Source: Sporosarcina sp. NCCP-2716 (lineage in GTDB: Bacteria > Bacillota > Bacilli > Bacillales_A > Planococcaceae). Taken from it: 64,000 nucleotides of DNA. The notes below the pieces were generated by a model, which had not been told where the DNA came from, made no database searches, and saw only the letters and a program-made list of their open reading frames with translations. Of this stretch, positions 1-10,400 are shown piece by piece. The translations under genes were made by a program, and so were the position numbers. Numbering within the stretch: the first letter of the stretch is position 1; every line of letters begins with the position of its first letter. The stretch is from NCBI RefSeq assembly GCF_023707985.1, contig NZ_BRCF01000001.1:369967-433966 (forward strand), in the 5' to 3' direction.

Positions 1-35
1 GGCAGTCTATAATTGCGATAGCCGTCATTGAGACG

Positions 36-65
36 TTGCGCACATAGCCTTCGATGCTGTATAAT
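36..65 (+). promoter_or_regulatory. Sigma-A promoter for yneF
   Basis: A TTGCGC box (36-41) and a perfect TATAAT (60-65) are separated by 18 bases, about 50 bases before the yneF start. Seen directly; use as a promoter is inferred. Confidence 0.6.
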
Positions 66-114
66 CCTTCTTGGTGGAAACACTTGGACTATTGCAGCAG
101 GGGAGGTAGTACGT

Positions 115-351
115 ATGACTGTTTGGTGGATTGTAGGAATCATCGTCGCACTTGCAGCTGGAGTAGCGCTTGGTTTCTTCTTGGCTCGTCAATATATGAT
201 GAAGTATCTGAAAGAAAACCCGCCGATTAATGAAGATATGCTCCGCATGATGATGATGCAGATGGGGCAGAAACCTTCTCAGAAAAAGATTAATCAAATG
301 ATGGCGCAAATGAACAAAATGTCCGACAAAGAAGCGAAAAAGAAGAAATGA
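115..351 (+). CDS. yneF: YneF-family (UPF0154) small membrane protein
   Basis: 78-residue protein with one N-terminal membrane span (about residues 4-24, rich in Gly/Ala/Val) followed by a charged, Met- and Lys-rich tail (MMMMQMGQK, then a KKKK end). This layout and the NPPINEDM segment are those of the YneF/UPF0154 family of Firmicutes, whose role is unknown. An in-frame start exists further upstream, but the ATG at 115 has a GGGAGG ribosome site eight bases before it and gives the family's usual length. It is a single-gene unit between its own promoter and a strong terminator. Confidence 0.85.
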   Translation: MTVWWIVGIIVALAAGVALGFFLARQYMMKYLKENPPINEDMLRMMMMQMGQKPSQKKINQMMAQMNKMSDKEAKKKK

Positions 352-399
352 CCCGTTATTATACTCGATGCCTTTTTTCGGTATCGATCACATAACTGA

Positions 400-455
400 G
401 GGGCGGCTGCGGAGTATCAGTTACTGATACCCGGCAGACGCCCCTTTTGTTTTTC
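400..455. terminator. Intrinsic terminator after yneF
   Basis: A long hairpin (about 400-444) with arms GGGGCG...GTATCAG and CTGATAC...CGCCCC and a TTA loop is followed by a T-rich tract. It lies between the convergent yneF and the hydrolase gene and can serve yneF. Confidence 0.8.
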
Positions 456-468
456 CGCAATCCGGTAT

Positions 469-1395
469 TCAGTTGAGAAGGCCGTACTTCCTCAGGAAAC
501 GCCGGACCGCCGTTTCGTATTCCTCCGGGTTTTCATTGAACGAGCGGGCGTGCGCGCCTCGGGGGAATAGTTTGATAGCTTTCGGGCCTTCTTTCAATCG
601 ATACAGTTCCTCGGTCATCGCTGGCAGGATGAAATCGTCTTCCAGGCTGTGGATGAAGAGCATCGGCCGTGTGATACGGCCAACAGCCTGCTTCGGGGAG
701 ACGAGCGACGTCGTGTACCCGTCGCGGATCTTCAAGAACAGATTGGCGATCCGGATGACTTTCGGTGTGCGCAATGGGGTCGTCGTCTTCAGTATATGGA
801 ACACCTGGTCCGTGAAGTCGGAGAACGGGCAGTCCGCGATGTAGAAGTCCGCTTCCTCGTCGTACGTGCCCGCCGTCAAGATCATTGTCGCAGCCCCCAT
901 CGATTCGCCGTGGATGCCGAGCATCGCCCGTTTGCCGATCCGGTCTCGGACAGCGGTCACAATCGCCTGCAGATCCATCTTCTCGTAGAACCCGAAGCTT
1001 GTCGTCCGGCCGCCGGATTCCCCGTGGCGCCGGTGATCGTAGACGACCGAGTTGAATCCGAGCCGTTCGAACATACGTGCATACTTCATGGAATTCACTT
1101 TGTTTTCGGTGACCCCGTGGCAGATGATGACGGTCCGCGTCGTATCGAGCGGCTGCAGGAAGACGGCATGGAGGAGGTAGCCGTTCGGGGACGGGATGCG
1201 CATGACGGTTTTCCGCACCGTTTCGTACCAATGCGCATCGAACCGCCTCGCGATCGTTTCCCGCTTCAGAACGACTTCCGCATCTTTCGTCTTCAGGAAC
1301 ATGAGCCGGTTCGTCGCAAGGATGCCGAAAACCGACACAGCCCCCGCTGCAAGCGCCGTCACGCCGCCTGTAATTGCTAGAAAGCGCTTCCTCAC
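469..1395 (-). CDS. Alpha/beta hydrolase (YqkD-like), membrane-anchored
   Basis: 308 residues. An N-terminal hydrophobic segment (about residues 6-28) suggests a signal anchor, so the enzyme probably faces outward. The alpha/beta hydrolase core shows the oxyanion region CHGVTENK, a GESMG nucleophile elbow (Ser about 165), an acid in LEDDF (about 253) and a His near 282 in RGAHA. Such proteins hydrolyse esters or amides; the substrate cannot be read from sequence. The start is GTG with an AGAGGA site upstream. It lies downstream of the HMG-CoA lyase gene on the same strand (18-base gap), so the two may be cotranscribed. Resembles B. subtilis YqkD, whose gene lies near yqkE/yqkF as here. Confidence 0.8.
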   Translation of the reverse strand: MRKRFLAITGGVTALAAGAVSVFGILATNRLMFLKTKDAEVVLKRETIARRFDAHWYETVRKTVMRIPSPNGYLLHAVFLQPLDTTRTVIICHGVTENKVNSMKYARMFERLGFNSVVYDHRRHGESGGRTTSFGFYEKMDLQAIVTAVRDRIGKRAMLGIHGESMGAATMILTAGTYDEEADFYIADCPFSDFTDQVFHILKTTTPLRTPKVIRIANLFLKIRDGYTTSLVSPKQAVGRITRPMLFIHSLEDDFILPAMTEELYRLKEGPKAIKLFPRGAHARSFNENPEEYETAVRRFLRKYGLLN

Positions 1396-1413
1396 GCCGC
1401 CACATCCTCTCTT

Positions 1414-2316
1414 TTAGATCCTGCCGTTTTCGAACAGCCGGTACATCCCTGTTTCGATCGGGCGGGAGACGTGCGGCGCGATCACTTCGACGGCTCTGCA
1501 CACATCCTTCACACGGATCCCCGTCCCGATGCCGAGTGCGTCGAGCATGTTGACGACATCTTCCGTCGCGACGTTGCCGGTCGCCCCGTCAGCGAACGGA
1601 CATCCTCCAAGGCCTCCTGCCGCACTGTCGAACCGTGTGATGCCCGCTTGCAGGGCAGCAAAAATATTGGCGAGCGCCATCTTGCGTGTATCGTGGAAGT
1701 GCGCGGCCAGCAGAACTGACGGAAAAGCCTGCTGCAGCCGGGAGAATAACTCATAACTCCCCACAGGATTCGCCATGCCGACAGTATCGGCCACACTCAG
1801 TTCATCCACACCGAGCGCTACAAATTTGCGGCACAGCTCCATGACGTCCTCCACTTCGATCTTCCCTTCGTAGGGACAATAGAATGCGGTCGATATGCAC
1901 GCACGGACGAATTTACCCTGCGCTTTCAATTCCCCGATAACGGGGGCGAGCGCCTCGACACTTTCCTCTGTCGACCGGTTGATGTTCTTTTGATTGAATG
2001 TATTGCTGACGCCGACGAATACGGCGATCGCTTCCGCCCCTGCTTCCAAAGCGAGTTCCACACCTTTCGAGTTCGGCGCGAGGACGATCGGCCTGCTCAC
2101 TGCGGCCGCCTGCTGCACGATGTCTTTCGCGTCTTTCATCTGCGGCACCCACTTCGGGGAGACGAACGACGTGAGTTCCATCTCGGAAATGCCTGATTCC
2201 GCCAGCCGCCGGATGAACTCCAGCTTCACATCAGTGTCCACTTGCATTTTCTCATTCTGCAGGCCGTCTCGCGGACCGACCTCGATTATTGTTGCGCGAT
2301 TTGGTAAACTGAACAT
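1414..2316 (-). CDS. Hydroxymethylglutaryl-CoA lyase
   Basis: 300-residue TIM-barrel lyase of the HMGL-like family. It splits HMG-CoA into acetyl-CoA and acetoacetate, the last step of leucine degradation, in the cytoplasm. Seen: substrate/metal loop GPRDGLQNE near the N terminus, metal-binding HFHDT, and the family signature GGLGGCPFA with its catalytic-loop Cys. The ATG at 2316 is chosen because a GGAGGG site precedes it and the protein then starts like known YngG/MvaB proteins; a longer reading frame exists. Divergent from a thiolase gene, which could act on the acetoacetyl-CoA side of the same pathway. Confidence 0.92.
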   Translation of the reverse strand: MFSLPNRATIIEVGPRDGLQNEKMQVDTDVKLEFIRRLAESGISEMELTSFVSPKWVPQMKDAKDIVQQAAAVSRPIVLAPNSKGVELALEAGAEAIAVFVGVSNTFNQKNINRSTEESVEALAPVIGELKAQGKFVRACISTAFYCPYEGKIEVEDVMELCRKFVALGVDELSVADTVGMANPVGSYELFSRLQQAFPSVLLAAHFHDTRKMALANIFAALQAGITRFDSAAGGLGGCPFADGATGNVATEDVVNMLDALGIGTGIRVKDVCRAVEVIAPHVSRPIETGMYRLFENGRI

Positions 2317-2435
2317 ACAATCCCTCCTATAGCCTATTCTACCGGACGGTTGCGGATGCAGGCAATTCATAAGTGGGAATGTTCAGGTAATCATCATGGG
2401 AATTATTGTTTCATCACCAAAAGGGGGAACCAGAC

Positions 2436-3620
2436 ATGACAGAACAAATTGTAATCGCAAGTGCGGTACGGACGCCGATCGGCTCATTTCTAGGGTCACT
2501 GAAATCTTTCAGTGCTGCGGAACTTGGCGCTATCGTCATAAAAGAAGCTGTGAAGCGGGCGGGCGTGCCTGCCGGCGAAATCGACGAAGTCATCATGGGG
2601 AATGTGCTTCAAGCGGGAGCCGGTCAGAACCCAGCACGTCAGGCGTCCATGAAAGCAGGACTGTCCGAACAAGTGCCTGCCATGACGATCAACAAAGTGT
2701 GCGGATCCGGTCTGAAGGCCGTCCAGCTCGCACGTCAGGCGATCCTGTCAGGGGATGCGGACGTCATCGTAGCAGGCGGCATGGAGAGTATGAGCCAGGC
2801 GCCATATGTCTTAAAGAATGCTCGGGAAGGGTTCAAGATGGGGGATCAGAAACTGGTCGATACGATGGTTTCCGACGGTCTCTGGTGTGCCTTCAACGAC
2901 TATCATATGGGCATCACGGCCGAGAACCTGTGTGACCGGTATGAGTTGTCGCGCGAGGAACAGGATGAATTTGCGGCGGCCTCACAGAAAAAAGCGGCCG
3001 AAGCACGATCGGCAGGGCGCTTCCAGGAAGAGATCGTCCCTGTTGAAATCCCTGTACGGAAAGGGGATCCCATCGTGTTCTCGGAAGACGAGTACATCAA
3101 AGAGGGGACGACAGCTGAGAAACTCGCCAAGCTGCGCCCTGCATTCAAAAAAGAGGGAAGCGTTACGGCTGGCAACGCATCCGGCCTGAACGACGGCGCC
3201 GCCGCTCTCGTGATCATGTCGAAGACGAAAGCGGACGAGCTCGGCGTCACGCCGCTTGCCGTCATCACGGCCAATGCCAATGCAGGGGTGGATCCATCCG
3301 TCATGGGGATCGGGCCCGTCCAGGCAGTGAAGAATGTCCTGGCACGTGCTGAACTGTCGCTGGATGATATCGATCTGATCGAAGCAAATGAAGCGTTTGC
3401 AGCACAATCCCTAGCGGTGGATCGTGAGCTGAACTTCGATCCCGGCAAATTGAACGTGAATGGCGGTGCTATCGCTCTTGGACATCCGATCGGCGCAAGC
3501 GGTGCCCGTATCCTCGTTACGCTGCTTCACGAAATGCAGCGGCGTGACGCAAAACGCGGACTTGCCGCCCTCTGCATCGGAGGCGGCCAAGGCGTGGCAG
3601 CCGTCGTCGAACGGCCTTAA
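2436..3620 (+). CDS. Acetyl-CoA C-acetyltransferase (thiolase)
   Basis: 394-residue type II thiolase interconverting two acetyl-CoA with acetoacetyl-CoA. Catalytic landmarks are all present: nucleophilic Cys89 in [18 protein letters not shown], the His in GHPIGASG, and the second Cys in CIGGGQG. The ATG at 2436 follows a GGGGGAA site; a ten-codon longer frame lacks support. Divergent from HMG-CoA lyase, so both may serve ketone-body/leucine or fatty-acid catabolism. The family does not tell biosynthetic from degradative use. The next gene starts 23 bases downstream. Confidence 0.93.
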   Translation: MTEQIVIASAVRTPIGSFLGSLKSFSAAELGAIVIKEAVKRAGVPAGEIDEVIMGNVLQAGAGQNPARQASMKAGLSEQVPAMTINKVCGSGLKAVQLARQAILSGDADVIVAGGMESMSQAPYVLKNAREGFKMGDQKLVDTMVSDGLWCAFNDYHMGITAENLCDRYELSREEQDEFAAASQKKAAEARSAGRFQEEIVPVEIPVRKGDPIVFSEDEYIKEGTTAEKLAKLRPAFKKEGSVTAGNASGLNDGAAALVIMSKTKADELGVTPLAVITANANAGVDPSVMGIGPVQAVKNVLARAELSLDDIDLIEANEAFAAQSLAVDRELNFDPGKLNVNGGAIALGHPIGASGARILVTLLHEMQRRDAKRGLAALCIGGGQGVAAVVERP

Positions 3621-3643
3621 TCGAAGAAGAAGGAGAGATGGAC

Positions 3644-3892
3644 ATGGCGAAGAAGAAACAGCAGCCGCGCGAGACAGGTAGCAAGAAAGATGACGGCGCG
3701 ATGACGCTCGCCGACGCACTCGGCGACAGTGTCCTCGCCAAGCTGAAAGCAGCTAAATCGGAACTGTCCGAAGAAGCGGCCCAGGCGGAAGAACAGCGCA
3801 GGCAGCAGGCGGTCCGCGAGCAGAAAGAACGCGAAGCGAACAAAAGCTTCGGGGAACTGCTCGATGAGTATGACTGGCCGGCCGGCAAATAA
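3644..3892 (+). CDS. yqkE: YqkE-like charged small protein (DUF3886)
   Basis: 82 residues, very rich in Lys, Glu, Ala and Gln, with a predicted long helix or coiled coil (about residues 25-68) and a conserved-looking end SFGELLDEYDWP. It resembles the uncharacterised YqkE family; no function is known. Two Met starts lie six bases apart; the second (3644) has the better distance (about eight bases) from GGAG. It is cotranscribed with the thiolase gene and is followed by a terminator. Confidence 0.75.
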   Translation: MAKKKQQPRETGSKKDDGAMTLADALGDSVLAKLKAAKSELSEEAAQAEEQRRQQAVREQKEREANKSFGELLDEYDWPAGK

Positions 3893-3902
3893 GATGGACG
3901 GA

Positions 3903-3935
3903 CACCGCACTGCTTTTTAGAAGTGCGGTGTTTTT
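3903..3935 (+). terminator. Intrinsic terminator after yqkE
   Basis: Perfect inverted repeat CACCGCACT / AGTGCGGTG with a ten-base loop and a run of five Ts. Confidence 0.8.
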
Positions 3936-3955
3936 CAAAGGAGATGAACGAGCTG

Positions 3956-5065
3956 ATGGAAATTCGAAATGTCACGATCCGGGAGCTTGAAATGACGATG
4001 AAACAGCCATTCGCGACGAGTTTCGGATCCATGCAGGCGAGACACTTCACAATCGTGGAAGTGACCGATGAACACGGGAACCGGGGGTACGGGGAAGGGG
4101 TCGCCTTTCCTGCCCCTTTCTATACGGAAGAAACGACGCAGACCTCGATCCACGTCATGCGCGATTTCCTCATTCCCCTGCTCAAAGGAAAAAGGATTTC
4201 CCATCCTGACGAAATCCGTGATCTTTTCATGCCGATCCGGAAGAACAATATGGCAAAAGCCGCTATCGAATGCGCTGTCTGGGACTGCTATGCGAAACGT
4301 GAAGATGTGTCCCTGTCAGCTGCACTCGGCGGGACGAAAAAAAAGATCGGCACAGGGATCAGTATCGGCCTCCAGCCGACTGCGTCAGAACTTAACGAAC
4401 GGATAGCCGCCAGTCTAGCCGCCGGATACGAGCGCATCAAAGTGAAAGTGAAGCCGGGCAGGGATATCGGACTGCTGGCAGAAATCCGCGAAGCATTCCC
4501 CGATATTCCGCTCATGGCGGATGCCAACTCGGCCTACTCCCTGGACGATCTGGATCTTTTGAAGGAATTCGACCGTTTCAGCCTCCTGATGATCGAACAG
4601 CCGCTTGGAGCGGATGATATCGTCGACCACGCGGTTTTGCAAAAGGAATTGGATACACCCATCTGTCTCGATGAAAGCATTTTATCCGCCGATGACGCGA
4701 GGAAAGCGATCGGACTCGGCAGCTGCCGGGTCGTCAATATTAAAATCGGCCGGGTGGGCGGACTGACGGAAGCGAGAGAGATCCATGACGTCTGTCAGGC
4801 GGCGCGGATCCCCGTCTGGTGCGGAGGCATGCTTGAAGCAGGCGTCGGCCGCGCCCATAACATCGCACTCACCTCCCTGCCGAATTTCACGCTGCCGGGG
4901 GACACTGCCGGATCGTCGAACTATTGGCACCATGACATCATCATTCCCGAAGTGACGGTAGATCATGGGGAGATCACTGTGCCGGAAGGACCGGGAATCG
5001 GTTGCGAAATCGATTGGCCGGAAGTTGAGCGCCGAACAATCCGGGTGACCGAACTGAATTTGTGA
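3956..5065 (+). CDS. menC: o-Succinylbenzoate synthase / N-acylamino-acid racemase (enolase superfamily)
   Basis: 369-residue muconate-lactonizing-type enolase-superfamily protein. Seen: the KVKVKPG catalytic-Lys strand, metal ligands in DANSAY, IEQPL and DESI, and the second base in NIKIGRVGG; the C-terminal GGMLEAGVGRAHN stretch is typical of the Bacillus MenC/NAAAR group. Known: this group makes o-succinylbenzoate for menaquinone and often also racemises N-acyl (N-succinyl) amino acids. No other men genes of the OSB part are nearby, so the racemase role remains open. Start choice is uncertain: an ATG at 3944 sits too close to the AAGGAG site, while 3956 lies 12 bases away. Confidence 0.8.
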   Translation: MEIRNVTIRELEMTMKQPFATSFGSMQARHFTIVEVTDEHGNRGYGEGVAFPAPFYTEETTQTSIHVMRDFLIPLLKGKRISHPDEIRDLFMPIRKNNMAKAAIECAVWDCYAKREDVSLSAALGGTKKKIGTGISIGLQPTASELNERIAASLAAGYERIKVKVKPGRDIGLLAEIREAFPDIPLMADANSAYSLDDLDLLKEFDRFSLLMIEQPLGADDIVDHAVLQKELDTPICLDESILSADDARKAIGLGSCRVVNIKIGRVGGLTEAREIHDVCQAARIPVWCGGMLEAGVGRAHNIALTSLPNFTLPGDTAGSSNYWHHDIIIPEVTVDHGEITVPEGPGIGCEIDWPEVERRTIRVTELNL

Positions 5066-5132
5066 AACCGATACATAATTCCTTCGCCTCCTGCCCATAC
5101 TGTTCAGTAAACAGGATGGAGGAGAGAAAACA

Positions 5133-5705
5133 ATGAAGAGAATTTGGATGTTTCTGGCTGCCGCCCTGCTCATCGCTTCGCTCGCAGCCTGCGGCAAGAA
5201 AGACAACAATAATGCCGGCCAGACGACGAACAATGCGACGACAGAAAACGGCACTGCCGACAACGGAACGACAGAGAACGGTACGACAGACGGCAATAAT
5301 GGGACAGGCGGTATGGACGATGGCGGGACGGCAGGAACGACTGAAGGGGCAGGTACGGAAGCCGGGAATGACGGAAACCGGGTGGAAAATGCCGACAAGG
5401 TTGCCGACGCGGTGAAAACGGTCGACGGGGTCGACCACGCCAGTGTCCTGAAGATGAATGACAGTGTGTATGTAGGTGCAACTTTGAAGGAAGGTACAGC
5501 TTCATCGCAAGATATCGATGAAAAGATTGCCGACAAAGCGAAAGAGGCAACGGGCGATACTGACAAAGTGTACGTGTCGACAAACCCTGACTTTGCTAAG
5601 CAGATTGACGACTACCATGCGAAACTGCAGGGCGGGGAACCTGCGCAGGGCTTGTTCGATGAAATCGGCGATGCGCTGAAACGGATCTTCCCGGACGCAC
5701 ACTGA
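5133..5705 (+). CDS. YhcN/YlaJ-family lipoprotein
   Basis: 190 residues. An N-terminal signal with lipobox LAAC (Cys about residue 20) marks it as a lipoprotein on the outer face of the membrane. A low-complexity Asn/Thr/Gly linker (NGTTENGT-type repeats, about residues 25-80) leads to a C-terminal domain of the YhcN/YlaJ type (region from VADAVKTVDGVDHASVL). In B. subtilis such lipoproteins are made during sporulation and found in the spore inner membrane; that role here is inference. It has a GGAGGAGAG ribosome site and stands alone between menC and a bidirectional terminator. Confidence 0.75.
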   Translation: MKRIWMFLAAALLIASLAACGKKDNNNAGQTTNNATTENGTADNGTTENGTTDGNNGTGGMDDGGTAGTTEGAGTEAGNDGNRVENADKVADAVKTVDGVDHASVLKMNDSVYVGATLKEGTASSQDIDEKIADKAKEATGDTDKVYVSTNPDFAKQIDDYHAKLQGGEPAQGLFDEIGDALKRIFPDAH

Positions 5706-5711
5706 AACGAC

Positions 5712-5751
5712 AAAAATGCCCGGCCCCTCAAATGGGGGTCCGGGCATTTTG
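5712..5751. terminator. Bidirectional terminator between the lipoprotein gene and ilvE
   Basis: AAAATGCCCGG ... CCGGGCATTTT hairpin with an inner CCTC/GGGG stem; A- and T-runs on both sides serve both convergent genes. Confidence 0.85.
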
Positions 5752-6846
5752 TCATCCGATTTTTTCTAACGGTGCAGACAGGTTCGTCACCCAGCCGAGC
5801 GGGTCTTCGACAACCCCCATCTGGATGCGGGTAAGTGTGTCATACAGCTTCTCCGACAGCGGTCCGGTCTTGCCGCCGTTGACTTCCATGATCGTCCCGT
5901 TCCAGTTCAGCTCGCCAACCGGGGAAATGACAGCTGCCGTTCCTGTACCGAACACTTCCTCGAGTTTACCTGCAGCGAAACTCTCCGCCACTTCCTCCAT
6001 CGAAATCTGCCGCTCCGTCACAGGCGTCCCCCAATGCGCAAGAAGTTCGATGATCGATTTGCGGGTGATCCCTTCGAGAATACTGCCGTTGATGGCCGGT
6101 GTGATGATCTCCCCGTCGATCTTGAAGAAGATATTCATGCTGCCGACTTCCTCGACATATTTGTGCTCCACTCCGTCGAGCCACATGACTTGGGAATACC
6201 CTTTAGCACTTGCCGTCTCCTGCGCTTTCAGTGCAGATGCGTAGTTGCCGGCTGTCTTCGCTCCGCCGGTCCCTCCTTTGACGGCACGCACGAATTCGTT
6301 CTCCACGAGGATCTTCACCGGGTGGATCCCTTCTTCATAATACGAACCGACCGGTGACAGGATGATGTAGAACTGATAGGTCGCAGCAGGCGCCACTCCG
6401 AGGAACGCTTCCGTCGCAATGACGAACGGCCGGATGTACAGCGAAGTGCCTTTCAGGCGGGGGACCCATTCCTCTTCCACTTTCAGCAGTTCCAGCAGAC
6501 CTGAGAGCGCCCGTTCTTCATTGACTTCCGGCATGCATAGGCGGTCGAGGGACCGATTAAGCCTTTTGAAATTCTCCTGGGGACGGAACAGCCGGATGGA
6601 CTCATCTTCTGCCCGGTAAGCTTTCATGCCTTCAAAAACGGTCTGGCCATAATGGAAGACGATTGCAGCGGGATCAAGCGAAATAGGTGCATAGGGCACA
6701 ATCCGGTGATTCTGCCAGCCTTCACCCTTTACATAATCAGCGATGAACATATGGTCCGTGAATGTCCGACCGAATAGGAGCGTTTCGTCCAGCGGTTTTA
6801 CTTTTCGGGAATCGGTCCGTGTTACAGTGATCTCAGGTGTCGTCAT
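5752..6846 (-). CDS. ilvE: Branched-chain-amino-acid aminotransferase
   Basis: 364-residue class IV PLP aminotransferase, transferring amino groups between glutamate and the keto acids of Leu, Ile and Val. Seen: VFEGMKAYR, the PLP-lysine segment GAKTAGNYA, VEHKYVEEVGSMN and the FGTGTAA phosphate-binding loop. The length fits the larger BCAT type. ATG at 6846 with a GGGG site upstream. Monocistronic: a terminator follows and its divergent neighbour is an FAD oxidoreductase. No leader attenuator or T-box is visible in the 190-base upstream gap. Confidence 0.93.
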   Translation of the reverse strand: MTTPEITVTRTDSRKVKPLDETLLFGRTFTDHMFIADYVKGEGWQNHRIVPYAPISLDPAAIVFHYGQTVFEGMKAYRAEDESIRLFRPQENFKRLNRSLDRLCMPEVNEERALSGLLELLKVEEEWVPRLKGTSLYIRPFVIATEAFLGVAPAATYQFYIILSPVGSYYEEGIHPVKILVENEFVRAVKGGTGGAKTAGNYASALKAQETASAKGYSQVMWLDGVEHKYVEEVGSMNIFFKIDGEIITPAINGSILEGITRKSIIELLAHWGTPVTERQISMEEVAESFAAGKLEEVFGTGTAAVISPVGELNWNGTIMEVNGGKTGPLSEKLYDTLTRIQMGVVEDPLGWVTNLSAPLEKIG

Positions 6847-7037
6847 TTCTCATGTCCCCTTTGTAAGTGATAGCTGTCGATATATCGAATACTGCCATTA
6901 TACGCCTTTTTATTCAAAAAGAAAGAATAGTCCGTATTTTAATTTTGTTACAGATTTGAAATCGTTTTCACGAGCTTGGTTTGAGCATTCTTCTTAGCAA
7001 GTGTACACTAAGTGATGAAAAAAAGGAGTGAATCAGC

Positions 7038-8156
7038 ATGCAGAAAATCGTGATCGCAGGAGCGGGGATAGCCGGCTGTTCCGCTGCTTATGAACTGGCG
7101 AAGAGGGGATGCACCGTCACAGTGATCGACCGTGCCGACACGGGCCGGGCGACGGATGCAGCAGCCGGTATTATCTGCCCCTGGCTGTCGCAGCGGCGGA
7201 ATCAGGACTGGTACCGGCTCGTCCGCCTGGGTGCGAGACATTACGGCGGGCTCATCGCCGAGCTTGAACAGCTTGGTGAGAAGGAAACGGGGTACCGGAA
7301 AGTCGGTGCTCTCCAGCTGTACAGCGACGAAGCCAAACGGGACAAGGCGTATGAGCGTGCGCTTGCAAGAAGGGAGGAAGCGCCTGAGATCGGTGATATC
7401 GAAAAGGTCGATACGTATCAGATTGCAAAGCTCTATCCGCCGGCTGCTGCCGGCTACGCAGGATTGCATGTATCAGGCGCCGCCCGGGTCGACGGGAGGA
7501 AGCTGCTGCAGGCACTGAGACGGGCAGCCGAGCATCACGGAGCTGAATTTATTGCAGGTAATGCTCAGCTCGAAAACGACGGAAGCGGAACTTTGCGCAT
7601 ACAGGTAGATGGCCGGCTATATACTGCAGACCGTCTGATCTGGGCGACAGGAGCCTGGCCGCCCGATTTCGAAAGTCTCGGACTGGAGCTCGCCGTTCGG
7701 GGACAGAAAGCGCAGATCGTCCATCTGGATCCCCACGAGGAACAGGCGAAAGATTGGCCGGTCGTCATTCCGCCAGGCGACCAGTATCTGCTGTCATTCG
7801 ATGATGGGCGGGTCGCTGCAGGCGCGACACATGAGGACGATGATGTCTTCAATCCCTCAGTGAGCGCAGGCGGAATCCGGGAAGTGCTGGACAAGGCGCT
7901 CGACGTCGCTCCAGGGCTCCGGCATGCCGAATGGGTCGGAGCAAGGACAGGTGTCCGGCCGTTCACACCCGGTTTCCTGCCGGTGGCGGGGGAAGTTCCG
8001 GAACATCCCGGCATGTACATCATCAATGGGCTCGGCGCCTCGGGGCTGACAGCAGGGCCGTTCATCGGGAAGCTCCTCGCACAGATATGCACGGGGGAAG
8101 AGACAGACGCGGACATGGCACCTTATGCGCCGGACAGTGCCATCCATGCACACTGA
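7038..8156 (+). CDS. FAD-dependent oxidoreductase, DAO family
   Basis: 372 residues. N-terminal Rossmann FAD motif GAGIAGCSAAYELAKRG, followed by AAAGIICPWLSQRRN, a typical D-amino-acid-oxidase-family FAD contact; the C-terminal GARTGVRPFTPGFLPVAG and NGLGASGLTAGP segments close the FAD site. Family members oxidise D-amino acids, glycine, sarcosine or related amines; the substrate is not decidable here. A clear AAAGGAG site precedes the ATG. It appears to be a single-gene unit, followed by the xpt promoter and riboswitch. Confidence 0.85.
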   Translation: MQKIVIAGAGIAGCSAAYELAKRGCTVTVIDRADTGRATDAAAGIICPWLSQRRNQDWYRLVRLGARHYGGLIAELEQLGEKETGYRKVGALQLYSDEAKRDKAYERALARREEAPEIGDIEKVDTYQIAKLYPPAAAGYAGLHVSGAARVDGRKLLQALRRAAEHHGAEFIAGNAQLENDGSGTLRIQVDGRLYTADRLIWATGAWPPDFESLGLELAVRGQKAQIVHLDPHEEQAKDWPVVIPPGDQYLLSFDDGRVAAGATHEDDDVFNPSVSAGGIREVLDKALDVAPGLRHAEWVGARTGVRPFTPGFLPVAGEVPEHPGMYIINGLGASGLTAGPFIGKLLAQICTGEETDADMAPYAPDSAIHAH

Positions 8157-8193
8157 AGGAAAACGGTTACATTTTTTAATTCGCCCTGAAGGC

Positions 8194-8221
8194 TTGTAAT
8201 TCCGTTGCCGCATGCTATACT
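8194..8221 (+). promoter_or_regulatory. Sigma-A promoter of xpt-pbuX
   Basis: TTGTAA (8194-8199), 16 bases, then TATACT (8216-8221) preceded by a TG extended -10 dinucleotide. It lies about 20 bases before the riboswitch. Confidence 0.7.
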
Positions 8222-8242
8222 AAAGTCAAAATCGAATACATT

Positions 8243-8313
8243 CACTCATATAATAGCGGGGATATGGCCCGCAAGTTTCTACCGGTTTGCCGTAAACGAA
8301 CCGACTATGAGAG
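8243..8313 (+). ncRNA. Guanine riboswitch (purine aptamer)
   Basis: The purine aptamer consensus is nearly complete: P1 strand CTCATA, GATATGG, AAGTTTCTACC, the loop CCGTAAA and the closing GACTATGAG. The base before GACTATG is C (8302), the position that pairs with the ligand, which predicts guanine/hypoxanthine rather than adenine. It controls xpt-pbuX; in B. subtilis the homologous switch turns transcription off when guanine is high. Confidence 0.93.
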
Positions 8314-8452
8314 CAACGGAAGCGAAACATCCTGCCGAACGACTGCAGGTCCCTGTTTCGTTCTATCTGGTGACTTTTTAGCCGTGATGATCCTTGCTCC
8401 ACTCATAGATATGATTGGATGCGCGGGTTATGCGGCTTTTTTGCATGCCCGC
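8304..8452 (+). promoter_or_regulatory. Expression platform of the guanine riboswitch
   Basis: The 3' P1 strand (CTATGAG, 8305-8311, plus AGCAA) is complementary to 8394-8408 (TTGCT, then CTCATAG), a likely antiterminator pairing. AGCCG at 8380-8384 can pair with CGGCT at 8433-8437 directly before a run of six Ts (8437-8442), a plausible terminator. Two further hairpins lie at about 8323-8360 and 8423-8452. The folding assignment is inference. Confidence 0.5.
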
Positions 8453-8463
8453 CCTATCATTGA

Positions 8464-10349
<1,886 letters not shown>

Positions 10350-10350
10350 A

Positions 10351-10396
10351 AAAGAGAGCGGAGGATGAACCAGATCCTCTGCTCTCTTTCTTTTCG
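10351..10396. terminator. Terminator between pbuX and the aldo/keto reductase gene
   Basis: Long stem AAAGAGAGC-GGAGGAT / ATCCTC-GCTCTCTTT followed by TTCTTTTC; it can act in both directions between the convergent genes. Confidence 0.85.
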
Positions 10397-10400
10397 TCTA

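Noticed and set aside
6847..7037. Possible T-box or leader for ilvE
   Set aside because: The 190-base gap has no T-box sequence and no terminator/antiterminator pair that I can see.
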